The notes: generated from the letters alone by a model not told the origin. Shown: positions 1 to 6,843, numbered from the stretch's first letter. The stretch: DNA of 10,937 nucleotides from an uncultured Lysobacter sp. (GCA_943913335.1 CALTXS010000016.1:1-10937); one strand, 5' to 3'. A program made the numbers and translations.

Positions 1-55
1 CGATGGTGCCGACGTTAACGTGCGGCTTGGTGCGTTCAAACTTACCCTTTGCCAT
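1..55 (-). CDS. tuf: Elongation factor Tu, N-terminal fragment (gene continues beyond the window)
   Basis: The first 18 codons read MAKGKFERTKPHVNVGTI, the highly conserved EF-Tu N-terminus just before the G1 GTP-binding loop, which lies outside the window. EF-Tu delivers aminoacyl-tRNA to the ribosome in the cytoplasm. The ATG is at 55-53. The 36-base leader after tRNA-Thr holds two T-runs and only a weak ribosome-binding sequence. The gene lies directly after a tRNA-Tyr/Gly/Thr block on the same strand, the arrangement known for tufB of gammaproteobacteria, so co-transcription from the promoter at 456-485 is likely. Confidence 0.95.
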   Translation of the reverse strand, partial: MAKGKFERTKPHVNVGTI

Positions 56-91
56 GAGGAAATTCCCAAAAAATAGCGTGGATTAAAAAAC

Positions 92-167
92 TGGTGCTCA
101 CGAATGGAATCGAACCATCGACCTCCTCCTTACCAAGGAGGTGCTCTACCGACTGAGCTACGTGAGC
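92..167 (-). tRNA. tRNA-Thr (anticodon GGT)
   Basis: A 76-nt cloverleaf with encoded CCA (complement of 92-94). The acceptor arm GCTCACG/CGTGAGC pairs fully. The D-arm is GCTC/GAGC, and the anticodon stem CCTCC/GGAGG holds loop TTGGTAA with anticodon GGT at 132-134. The T-arm is GATGG/CCATT around TTCGATT, closed by one G-T pair. It is the last tRNA before tuf, as thrT is before tufB in E. coli. Confidence 0.97.
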
Positions 168-196
168 AGTAAGACAAGCAACACAGGAAAGTGCAA

Positions 197-270
197 TGGA
201 GCGGGAGAAGGGAATCGAACCCTCACTAGAAGCTTGGAAGGCTACTGTTCTACCATTGAACTACTCCCGC
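197..270 (-). tRNA. tRNA-Gly (anticodon TCC)
   Basis: A 74-nt cloverleaf with encoded CCA (complement of 197-199). The acceptor arm GCGGGAG/CTCCCGC is fully paired. The D-arm is GTTC/GAAC with loop AATGGTA. The anticodon loop CTTCCAA gives anticodon TCC at 236-238, and the T-arm is GAGGG/CCCTT around TTCGATT. The anticodon stem GTAGC/GCTTC has a T-T mismatch at its second pair (bases 244 and 230), unusual for this conserved tRNA. All other features suggest it is functional. Confidence 0.95.
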
Positions 271-311
271 GCAAAGTTGCTTGGGTACTGCACAACCGGG
301 TGGTAACTCCG

Positions 312-337
312 GCTGTTTCACAGCTCCATACGGAGCT
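312..337 (-). repeat. Two overlapping small hairpins in the tRNA-Tyr/tRNA-Gly spacer
   Basis: The 87-base spacer between tRNA-Tyr and tRNA-Gly (271-357) holds no gene. It contains two inverted repeats that share three bases: GCTGT-3 nt-ACAGC at 312-324 and AGCTCC-4 nt-GGAGCT at 322-337. The sequence agctccat also occurs twice in direct orientation, at 322-329 and 334-341. Neither hairpin is followed by a T-run on the minus strand, so they do not look like terminators. They could be guides for RNase processing of the polycistronic precursor. Confidence 0.45.
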
Positions 338-357
338 CCATCCGCCCGAAGGCAAAA

Positions 358-443
358 TGGTGGAGGGAGGTGGATTCGAACCACCGAAGGCGTAAGCCAG
401 CAGATTTACAGTCTGCCCCCGTTGGCCGCTTGGGTATCCCTCC
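358..443 (-). tRNA. tRNA-Tyr (anticodon GTA)
   Basis: An 86-nt class II tRNA with encoded CCA (complement of 358-360). The acceptor arm GGAGGGA/TCCCTCC pairs. The anticodon stem GCAGA/TCTGC holds a loop with anticodon GTA at 407-409. A long variable arm (GGCTTACGCC core) and the T-arm GGTGG/CCACC around TTCGAAT follow. It is the first gene of the tRNA-tuf unit, with a promoter immediately upstream that would leave a leader of only a few bases. Confidence 0.97.
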
Positions 444-455
444 AATGAGCCCAGC

Positions 456-485
456 ATTATACGGGTGTTTTTTTCGCCGTGTCAA
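456..485 (-). promoter_or_regulatory. Near-consensus sigma-70 promoter of the tRNA-Tyr/Gly/Thr-tuf unit
   Basis: On the minus strand, TTGACA (485-480) and TATAAT (461-456) both match the consensus perfectly and are separated by 18 bases that include a seven-base A-run. The region after the -10 box, GCTGGGC, is GC-rich, as in stringently controlled stable-RNA promoters. Transcription would start near 449-447, about five bases before tRNA-Tyr. The -35 box contains the TGA stop codon of the upstream dehydrogenase gene, so the promoter sits on the end of that coding sequence. Confidence 0.9.
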
Positions 486-1672
486 CGGTTTGGAACAATT
501 TCCAGCAATCGGCCGTCATCCTCGTCGGTCAGGACCAGAATTCGCCCTGCAGCCGTGACCCGCACATCCCGAATGCGCCATCCTGAGTCCGTTAGAAGAC
601 GCTCAGCCTCGGTCACTTTATCCCCGTCCAGAGTCAGTCGGATCAGGCTTTTATCGGCCAATGCACCGACCAGCAGGCTATTGTTCCACGCATGTTCCGG
701 ACGATTCACAACGAAAGCCATACCGCTGACACCGGGTGACTTCATCCACACGTGATGCGGCGGCTCGGTTCCGGCAATGTATGCTGCCTGAGTCTGCGGA
801 TACGGCCTGCCTGTGGCGTAATCCATGCCGAAACTGGCAATGGGCCATCCGTAGTTTTTGCCGGCCTGCAAGACATTGATTTCATCGCCACCGCGCGGGC
901 CATGTTCAGCTGCCCACACCTTGCCGGTACGCGGATCCATGGCCATGGCCTGCACATTGCGATGCCCGAACGACCAGATGGTTCTGCGCACACCGACACC
1001 GGAGGCGAACGGATTATCCGCAGGCATCGCACCATCAGCATGAAGTCGAACAATCTTTCCCTGCAGCACTTCGAGATCCTGCGCCAGCTCCTTCTGATTG
1101 CGCTCCCCCTGACTGATCCACAACATACCGTCACGATCAAACACAAGACGCGAACCAAAGTGCATTCCGCCGCCGAGTTTCGGCAGCTGCCGATAGATCA
1201 CGCGGAAATCCCGCAACTGATTGCCCTGCAACTCGCCGAAGCCGACCGCCGTACCTGCAAGACCTTGCGCATCTGCCTCGGCAAAACTCAAGTACACCCG
1301 ATGCGATACCGCAAAATCGGGTGCGACCGCGATATCCAGTAAACCGCCCTGCCCTTGTGCAAAGACCTCGGGTGTGCCGCTGATTTCATGGCGGCGGCCA
1401 TGCGCGTCAATGCGGAGCAGTTTGCCCTCGCGCAACGTGATCAGCAGATCACCGCCAGGCAGTTCTGCGACGGACCAGGGATGTGACAATTCGGTGTGCA
1501 GTTCCCGGAACACCGCCCCACCGCCGGCATCCCGCCATGCAGTTGCCGGCACGGATGCGTACTCAGTAGCGATTGTCTTACCCTGACTGGTCTCCGCCGC
1601 CGGCATGCCCGCATAGCCGTCACATGCAGCAATCGCCAATACTGCTGCTATTGAACTGGCCGTCATTCTCAT
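482..1672 (-). CDS. PQQ-dependent aldose sugar dehydrogenase-like lipoprotein (GSDH beta-propeller, YliI/Asd type)
   Basis: A 396-residue protein of the soluble glucose/sorbosone dehydrogenase family, a six-bladed beta-propeller that oxidises aldose sugars with PQQ and Ca2+ in the periplasm. Family blocks are in order: HPWS (64-67), GGLLDIAVAPDF (109-120), HFGSRLVFD (171-179), GHRN (236-239), EHGPRGGDEIN (256-266) and NYGWP (273-277). The N-terminus is a lipoprotein signal with lipobox IAAC and Cys17, followed by Asp18. In E. coli an Asp at this position retains a lipoprotein in the inner membrane; whether that holds here is unknown. I chose the ATG at 1672 over a TTG three bases upstream because AGGAG then lies six bases away. 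It starts 9 bases after the ABC exporter stop, so they probably share a transcript. No PQQ biosynthesis gene is in the window. The true substrate and acceptor are unknown. Confidence 0.9.
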   Translation of the reverse strand: MRMTASSIAAVLAIAACDGYAGMPAAETSQGKTIATEYASVPATAWRDAGGGAVFRELHTELSHPWSVAELPGGDLLITLREGKLLRIDAHGRRHEISGTPEVFAQGQGGLLDIAVAPDFAVSHRVYLSFAEADAQGLAGTAVGFGELQGNQLRDFRVIYRQLPKLGGGMHFGSRLVFDRDGMLWISQGERNQKELAQDLEVLQGKIVRLHADGAMPADNPFASGVGVRRTIWSFGHRNVQAMAMDPRTGKVWAAEHGPRGGDEINVLQAGKNYGWPIASFGMDYATGRPYPQTQAAYIAGTEPPHHVWMKSPGVSGMAFVVNRPEHAWNNSLLVGALADKSLIRLTLDGDKVTEAERLLTDSGWRIRDVRVTAAGRILVLTDEDDGRLLEIVPNR

Positions 1673-1678
1673 CAATCG

Positions 1679-1684
1679 CTCCTA
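1679..1684 (-). promoter_or_regulatory. Ribosome-binding site overlapping the preceding stop codon
   Basis: On the minus strand TAGGAG combines the TAG stop of the ABC exporter gene (1684-1682) with the AGGAG Shine-Dalgarno of the dehydrogenase gene. The six-base spacing to the ATG at 1672 decides the start against TTG at 1675. The arrangement suggests translational coupling. Confidence 0.8.
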
Positions 1685-3535
1685 TCGGTAGCCCGCAGCC
1701 TGCAATTCGAACAGTTCCGCGTAGCGGCCGCCCTGCTCCATCAGCTCCGCGTGGGTGCCGCTTGCCTCCACTTTGCCGTCGGCCAGCACCAGGATGCGGT
1801 CTGCCATGCGAACGCTGCTAAACCGGTGCGAGATCAGGATCGCGGTCTTGTCATCGGAGAGCTCCTTAAAGCGCTCGAACACCTCGAACTCGGAGCGCGC
1901 ATCCAGAGCTGCAGTCGGCTCATCGAGAATCATGACTTGCGCATCGCGCATGTAAGCCCGTGCGATGGCAATCTTCTGCCACTGACCGCCACTCAAGTCC
2001 ACGCCTTCCTTGAAGCGTCGGCCGATGACCTGGTCGTAGCCGCGTTCGAGGCCGGCAACGACCTGATCGGCCATACCGCGTCGCGCCGCATCCTCGATGC
2101 GGCTGCGATTAGTCATGTCCTCGACCTGACCGACACCGATATTTTCTGCGGCCGTCATGTGATAACGCACAAAGTCCTGAAAAATCACACCGATATTTGC
2201 ACGCAGGTCGTCGAGATCGTACTCGCGCAGGTCAATGCCATCAAGAGTAATGCGTCCCTCGTCCGGATCGTAGAGACGAGCAAGTAGCTTAACCAAGGTA
2301 GTCTTGCCGGCCCCGTTCTCACCGACCAATGCCAACACCTCGCCGGCGTGCAATTCAAAACTCAGATGACGCAACGCCCAGCGGTCGCTGCCCTCGTAAC
2401 GGAACCCGACATCATCAAACACAAAGCCCTGTCTGATTGGCGAAGGCACCGGCAATGCATTGGGTTTGCTGATGATTTCAGGTTGAATGCGGAAGAACGA
2501 GTACAAGTCGTCGAGATAAAGCGCTTGCGATGCAACCTGTGAGAAGCCCGTCAGCAGGCTTTCCAGGAGCTGCCGCAGGCGGCGGAATGAACCCGCCAGG
2601 AACGTCAGGTCACCAATGCTGAAATCGCCGCGAACGGTACGCCAGGCAATGTATGCATATGCAATGTAGTAACCGAGCGTACCCAGGGCAGACAGCAAGG
2701 TGCCCCAGAATGCACGGCGCGCCGCGAGCTTGCGGTTGGCATCAAAGAATTTTTGCGAAAGAAACCGGAATCGTTCGATAAAGAACCGATTCAAGTTAAA
2801 AATCTTGACTTCCTTGGCGGTCTCGACACTGGATCCCATCTGCCGCAGATATTCGAGCTGGCGACGTTCCGGCGTCCACTGAAAGTTCAATGAGTAGTTC
2901 TGCGCATTGAAGTGCGATTCGCCAATGAATGCCGGCAGCAATGCAACCGCCAGCAACACGATCAGCCACGGCGCGTACGCCAGCAGACCGGCGCCAAACG
3001 TCAGAATGGTAATCAGATCCTGTGCCTGACCGAACAGCTGCGACATCAGACTCATGCGCCCCATGGTCTGGCGGCGCGCCCGTTCCAGCTGATCCTGCAG
3101 ATCGGCGTTCTCGAAATCCTCGAGATCCAGGGTCGACGCATGCTCCATCAGCCTGACCGAGGTGGCGTTAGTGAACATCTCGGACAGCACCGAGTCCACA
3201 TAGCCCGACAGCCGACCGAACAGATCGTTCGCTACCGCCAGTGCGAATTCAAGCCCAAGGAACAGCAGCAAGTCGTTCAGCGCGCCATTTTGCAGCGCCA
3301 GCATCAGGTCATCGGTGACACCAACACCGACCAGGCGAATCGCCTCGTCAATGATCAGCTTGCCGATATACAGGGTGATGATCGGAAACAGCGCGCGCAG
3401 CAGTCGGATGATCACCGCCGCAATGGTCAGCGATTTGCTGGTCGACCAGATTTCGGCCAGAAACGGCCGGATATTGCGCATCGCGCTGAAGCGTTCGCGC
3501 AGATTCAGTTGGGCTTGGGGCAATGGAGGTGGCAT
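1682..3535 (-). CDS. Half-size ABC exporter (membrane domain fused to ATPase)
   Basis: A 617-residue protein with a type-1 exporter membrane domain (about 35-350, several hydrophobic segments) followed by an ATPase domain (about 370-610). Visible nucleotide-binding motifs are A-loop Tyr380, Walker A GENGAGKTT (405-413), Q-loop Gln453, signature LSGGQ (514-518), Walker B VMILDEP (534-540) with catalytic Glu539, and switch His570. All key residues are intact, so it should work as a homodimer in the inner membrane, with the ATPase in the cytoplasm. The substrate cannot be told from sequence; lipids, peptides, drugs or siderophores are all possible. It follows the flavin reductase gene by 55 bases and precedes the sugar dehydrogenase gene by 9. 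The ATG at 3535 has no strong Shine-Dalgarno. A later Met19 is possible but has no better site. Confidence 0.93.
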   Translation of the reverse strand: MPPPLPQAQLNLRERFSAMRNIRPFLAEIWSTSKSLTIAAVIIRLLRALFPIITLYIGKLIIDEAIRLVGVGVTDDLMLALQNGALNDLLLFLGLEFALAVANDLFGRLSGYVDSVLSEMFTNATSVRLMEHASTLDLEDFENADLQDQLERARRQTMGRMSLMSQLFGQAQDLITILTFGAGLLAYAPWLIVLLAVALLPAFIGESHFNAQNYSLNFQWTPERRQLEYLRQMGSSVETAKEVKIFNLNRFFIERFRFLSQKFFDANRKLAARRAFWGTLLSALGTLGYYIAYAYIAWRTVRGDFSIGDLTFLAGSFRRLRQLLESLLTGFSQVASQALYLDDLYSFFRIQPEIISKPNALPVPSPIRQGFVFDDVGFRYEGSDRWALRHLSFELHAGEVLALVGENGAGKTTLVKLLARLYDPDEGRITLDGIDLREYDLDDLRANIGVIFQDFVRYHMTAAENIGVGQVEDMTNRSRIEDAARRGMADQVVAGLERGYDQVIGRRFKEGVDLSGGQWQKIAIARAYMRDAQVMILDEPTAALDARSEFEVFERFKELSDDKTAILISHRFSSVRMADRILVLADGKVEASGTHAELMEQGGRYAELFELQAAGYR

Positions 3536-3590
3536 CGGAATTTAGGCTACCACCGGCCTCGTTAAGATGGCTATAAGGCGGACGCGGTGC
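3536..3590 (-). other. Short intergenic gap between the flavin reductase and ABC exporter genes
   Basis: This 55-base gap is the largest within the coding run. I see no convincing promoter: a TTGAGC at the reductase stop codon is only 13 bases from a TATAGC. I also see no hairpin-plus-T-run terminator. The exporter may therefore be read from the iron operon, but the gap leaves room for a weak promoter. Confidence 0.5.
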
Positions 3591-5051
3591 TCAATACACA
3601 TCGCGGCGGTAGCGGCCGGTTCGCGCTAGGTCGTCGACCGTTGTTGAGCCCAGCAAGTCGCGCAGAATACGGTCGACGTCGGTCGCCATGCTGGCCCGAC
3701 TTCCGCAGACCATCAGGGTGGCGCCCTGCTCGATCCAGGACTGCAACTGCGCTGCCCTGCTTTGCAACCGCTGCCAAACGTACTCCCCGTCGCCATCGCG
3801 CGAGAAGGTCACATCGAGATGTTGCAGAGTGCCGGCATCGGCATAGGCCTGCAACTCTTCACTGAAGAATGCGTCGTGATCACGCTGACGCTCGCCGAAC
3901 AGCAGCCACATCGGCCCGCCACCACGACGAATCCGCTCGCGCAGTAGCGAACGCAAGCCGGCGATCCCGGTGCCGTTGCCAATCAGAATCAGCGGGCTCG
4001 CATTATCCTGCGGCAGATGAAAACTGGGATTGCTGCGGATTCGCAATGCCATGCGCGCCCCAATCGGCCAGTGCCGGCACAGCAGTCCGCTCATCGCCCC
4101 AGGCCGTCCCGCCGAGTCATGCATCAGCCTCACCAGCAGTTCGATGGCACCATCCTGCTCAATAGAGGCAATCGAATATTCACGCCATTGCGAGGCGGCC
4201 GCGTCCGGCGCGGGCAATGCGCCTTGCTCGTCCAGAACCGCGACCTGCACGATGTCGCCCGCCTGCCACGACGGCAATGCCAGTTCGGTGCCAAGTCGAA
4301 TCCGATGCGCCTCACCGCCGAGGCTACCGGGATTCAGCAATTCACGTTGCATCAGCTGTCCGTAAACGAAGGGCGCACGGGTTATCTTCATGGAGCCGGC
4401 CTCGTGTGCTCCGAACTGACGCAAGACCGGTTGCCATTGCTCCAGCGCTTCAGGATCCAAATTGTCGACGGCAATCCACGGTCGCGCTGCTTTTGCACCC
4501 GAGGCATCCAACCATTGCGCCACCCGCTGACCAAAGGCGCAGAACTGCGTATAGCTGCGATCACCCAAGGCCAGCAGTGCATAGGTATGATTGCCCGCAA
4601 ATTGCAACGGCTGCTCCAATGTCTGCAGGAAGGCCAGCGCCTCGTCGGGGGCATCGCCTTCGCCGGTGGTGCTTACGATCCACAACGAACGCGCAGCGTT
4701 CTGCAATGTATCCGAGTGCAGCTCGCCAATCGGGCACAGCTCAGCGGCCACGCCACTACTCCTTAAGGTCTGCACGGTCTGCTGTGCCAGTGCAGTCGCC
4801 GTACCGGTCTGACTGGCATGCACCACCAGTACCGTTTGCGCGCTCATGCCGGTGTGGTTGATAGCCGGTGTGCGACTGCGGCGAACCCACCACCAGGAGA
4901 TCACGGCGTAGGCAGTCATCAAGCCGGCTGCGAGCCACCAATGATTGCGCTCGGTAGTCCACAGCAGCGAAGGCTGCAGCGAGATGAGTGCTGCAGCTGT
5001 AGCGAACAGCAGCAGCAGCGCCAGTCCGTTGAAGATCACGCGTAAGTTCAT
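3591..5051 (-). CDS. Membrane-anchored flavodoxin-FNR reductase (CysJ-like flavoprotein)
   Basis: A 486-residue diflavin reductase. Two hydrophobic helices (about 6-26 and 38-56) anchor it in the inner membrane. A flavodoxin-like FMN domain follows (about 73-215), with phosphate loop HASQTGTA (78-85), STTGEGDAPD (127-136) and LGDRSYTQFCAFG (162-174). An FNR-type domain then shows the FAD motif REYS (290-293), nucleotide loop GNGTGIAG (358-365), SRD near 417-419 for NADPH, VCGS (448-451) and the CysJ-like C-terminus RYRRDVY. It probably moves electrons from cytosolic NADPH through FAD and FMN towards the membrane. Unlike relatives that carry a PepSY part on the same chain, it has only the helices, while a PepSY-type protein is encoded separately in the operon. 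The ATG at 5051 overlaps the apbE stop as ATGA. A longer reading frame to 5198 lies inside apbE and has no family similarity. A role in sulfite reduction is unlikely given the iron-uptake neighbours. Confidence 0.9.
   Translation of the reverse strand: MNLRVIFNGLALLLLFATAAALISLQPSLLWTTERNHWWLAAGLMTAYAVISWWWVRRSRTPAINHTGMSAQTVLVVHASQTGTATALAQQTVQTLRSSGVAAELCPIGELHSDTLQNAARSLWIVSTTGEGDAPDEALAFLQTLEQPLQFAGNHTYALLALGDRSYTQFCAFGQRVAQWLDASGAKAARPWIAVDNLDPEALEQWQPVLRQFGAHEAGSMKITRAPFVYGQLMQRELLNPGSLGGEAHRIRLGTELALPSWQAGDIVQVAVLDEQGALPAPDAAASQWREYSIASIEQDGAIELLVRLMHDSAGRPGAMSGLLCRHWPIGARMALRIRSNPSFHLPQDNASPLILIGNGTGIAGLRSLLRERIRRGGGPMWLLFGERQRDHDAFFSEELQAYADAGTLQHLDVTFSRDGDGEYVWQRLQSRAAQLQSWIEQGATLMVCGSRASMATDVDRILRDLLGSTTVDDLARTGRYRRDVY
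5048..5051 (-). other. ATGA stop/start overlap of apbE and the flavin reductase gene
   Basis: The four bases ATGA hold the reductase start codon (5051-5049) and the apbE stop codon (5050-5048). Such overlaps usually mean coupled translation and support matched production of the two proteins. Confidence 0.9.
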
Positions 5052-6004
5052 GCATCCACCAGCAGAGGCTCGAGAGCGGGCGTACAGTGTTCGGTGACTG
5101 TGGTGCCTTCGCGCACTACAAATCGGGCGGGAATATTTAAAGCCGTTGCACGTTGTAAGCCGATCGACGGCCCCAGCACTGCCAGCGCTGTAGCCCAACC
5201 GTCAGCACGCATGGCCGAGTCCGCTACGACAGTTACTGCACTTACCGCCGCGGGGATGGGTTCAGCGGTGCGCGGATCGAGACTGTGCGAGACCCAACGG
5301 TCGCCGCGACGTTCGCCGTGCCAAAGGTCACCGGTCGTAGCGACGGCGCCCTGCCCCAATGCAATGACACGTGGCTGCACGCGGTCGGTCTCGTCGCCAC
5401 TTTCCAGCAGAATGTTCCACGGTGCGCCGCGTTCGGACGTGCCCATCGCGACCAGTTCACCGCCCACTTCGACCAGCGCGTTGCGAATGCCCAACTCACT
5501 TAAGCGCATCGCGACCCAGTCAGCGGCAAAACCCTTGGCAATGGCAGACAAATCGAGATGCAGTCCGCCGGGCTGACATACGGACAGACTTGGCGCATCC
5601 AGTCGAAGGCGATGCCAACCCGACGCATGACGCGCCGCTTCGAGTGAAGCCGCGTCCGGAATGCCGGCGCTGCCTGCGATGGCATTGGCGCCAAATCCCC
5701 ACAGACCGACCAGTCGGCCAATGGTGGGGTCCAAGGCACCATCGCTGGCACGGGCGATATCCAGCGCACACTCGAGCACGCTAAAGAACTCGAACGACAC
5801 GCGATGCCAACTACCCGGCGCACCGCGATTGTATTGCGAGATCTCAGAGTCCGGCTCCCATGTGCTCATCTGTGCGATGACGCGATCCAGACAGTGTTCA
5901 ATGGCCTGATGCAAACGACGCAGATCGCTTGCGGGCGGGCATTGCATCACGACACTCCAGCTCGTGCCCATGCTTTCGCCGCCCAAGCGCGCCCAATCAC
6001 TCAT
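5048..6004 (-). CDS. apbE: FAD:protein FMN transferase (ApbE family)
   Basis: A 318-residue ApbE-family protein. These enzymes split FAD and attach FMN by a phosphoester bond to Thr or Ser in target proteins, using Mg2+. Family blocks are MGTSWSV (12-18), DPTIGRLVGLWGF (92-104), DLSAIAKGFAAD (151-162), GGELVAMG (181-188), ATTGD (222-226), HSLDPRT (240-246) and ADGWATAL (267-274), which includes the expected metal-binding Asp. The chosen start at 6004 lies 19 bases after the DUF4198 stop, with AAGG at 6016-6019. An ATG at 6055 would overlap DUF4198 by 32 bases and adds only polar sequence. Neither start gives a signal peptide or lipobox, although many ApbE proteins are exported. The likely target in this operon is the DUF2271 protein, whose DGISGPT motif resembles known ApbE sites. 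Confidence 0.93.
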   Translation of the reverse strand: MSDWARLGGESMGTSWSVVMQCPPASDLRRLHQAIEHCLDRVIAQMSTWEPDSEISQYNRGAPGSWHRVSFEFFSVLECALDIARASDGALDPTIGRLVGLWGFGANAIAGSAGIPDAASLEAARHASGWHRLRLDAPSLSVCQPGGLHLDLSAIAKGFAADWVAMRLSELGIRNALVEVGGELVAMGTSERGAPWNILLESGDETDRVQPRVIALGQGAVATTGDLWHGERRGDRWVSHSLDPRTAEPIPAAVSAVTVVADSAMRADGWATALAVLGPSIGLQRATALNIPARFVVREGTTVTEHCTPALEPLLVDA

Positions 6005-6023
6005 GCTCAACGAAACCTTGCAC

Positions 6024-6836
6024 TTACTCGGGCAGGACTTCGTAGGTGGCGACATAAGTCAGACGACGTTCCTTGGCCTGCTTGAGCGAGGTCTTGGCAT
6101 CGGACGTTGCCGTTTCCAACCAGTACATGCCCGGCTCGGCAAATTCGACACTGAAACGGCCCTGCGCATCGGTCTTGACCTTGATCTCGTCCTGGCTGTT
6201 GCGATAACGCGTGGCACCGCGGACGATCTCCACATCGATGCCGGCAGCGGGCTGGCCATCAAGCAGCAGTTGGAACTGTCCGGTTTCGCCGGTGACCAGA
6301 TCATTGGGATGGCCTTGCACCACAACTTCGAGTCCCTGTCCGACCGGCTTGATCGCCACATCGTTCGGGTTGCCATTGGTCACAAAGGTTTCAATGCGAC
6401 CCAGCGACTGCATCACTTTCAGATCGGCTGCATTGGCCGGTACCGCGGCAGCAAACTCTGCAGGGTTACCACGCCAGCGCTTGGGCTTGCCGTCTTCCGT
6501 CCAGCTTGCAGAAAGACCGCTATTGACCGCAGCAATGCGATAGGTGCCCTGTTGACGCAACGACAGATCGAACACGCTGCGGTACTTAAGCGTCGAGCCA
6601 TTCTCAATTTCGACCTTGGAACCATCGGGCGCGGTGACGGCAATGCGATCCAAGCCCAGCGGCACGTGATTGAAATAGAACAGATCGTTGGAGATGGCGG
6701 CATCGAAGGTCACCACCGGCGATTCCCCGGAATTCACCGTTTGCGAAGGCAGGATCCACGCCTTGTGAGCCAGCGCCAGGGACGGCATCAAAGCCAGCAA
6801 GGCGGAAATTGCGAGGACTTTAGTTTTCAGTTGCAT
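6024..6836 (-). CDS. Secreted DUF4198-family periplasmic protein
   Basis: A 270-residue protein with a clear Sec signal peptide (residues 1-23, cleavage after ALA), so the mature chain would begin with His24 in HKAW. The rest looks like beta-sandwich repeats. The C-terminal half has family-type segments: GETGQFQLLLDGQPAAG (183-199), VRGATRYRN (205-213), DAQGRFSVEF (223-232) and PGMYWLET (235-242). DUF4198 proteins are sometimes annotated as periplasmic components of cobalt or nickel transport, but the biochemical role is unsettled. In an iron operon a metal or ferric-siderophore binding role, or a scaffold for the neighbouring DUF2271 protein, is plausible. The start at 6836 has GGAG seven bases upstream (6844-6847). 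A TTG at 6860 has no such site. It begins 24 bases after the DUF2271 stop. Confidence 0.88.
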   Translation of the reverse strand: MQLKTKVLAISALLALMPSLALAHKAWILPSQTVNSGESPVVTFDAAISNDLFYFNHVPLGLDRIAVTAPDGSKVEIENGSTLKYRSVFDLSLRQQGTYRIAAVNSGLSASWTEDGKPKRWRGNPAEFAAAVPANAADLKVMQSLGRIETFVTNGNPNDVAIKPVGQGLEVVVQGHPNDLVTGETGQFQLLLDGQPAAGIDVEIVRGATRYRNSQDEIKVKTDAQGRFSVEFAEPGMYWLETATSDAKTSLKQAKERRLTYVATYEVLPE

Positions 6837-6843
6837 GAGTGTG

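Noticed and set aside
468-474. T-run on the plus strand as a terminator.
   Set aside because: No GC-rich hairpin precedes it on the plus strand and no plus-strand gene ends there. On the minus strand it is the A-rich promoter spacer.
752-1342. Plus-strand open frame of 196 codons.
   Set aside because: It is antisense to the conserved core of the PQQ dehydrogenase gene and has no family features.
3560-3600. Possible promoter (TTGAGC and TATAGC) ahead of the ABC exporter gene.
   Set aside because: The 13-base spacing is too short for a sigma-70 promoter and the elements are weak.
4017-4766. Plus-strand open frame of 249 codons.
   Set aside because: It is antisense to the flavin reductase domains, has no recognisable motif, and the opposite strand carries conserved FMN and NADPH motifs.
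3591-5051. Assignment as the sulfite reductase alpha subunit CysJ.
   Set aside because: The domains match, but two membrane helices, the absence of a CysI partner and the iron-uptake neighbours argue against a role in sulfate assimilation.
5052-5198. N-terminal extension of the flavin reductase by 49 codons.
   Set aside because: The extension lies inside apbE, is Arg/Ser-rich and unlike the family. The ATG at 5051 gives a proper membrane helix and an ATGA overlap.
6205-6227. VRGATRY in the DUF4198 protein as a second flavinylation site.
   Set aside because: It contains GAT but lacks the Asp and Ser/Thr at the required spacing, and the segment matches a general DUF4198 pattern with GGT in other members, as far as I recall.
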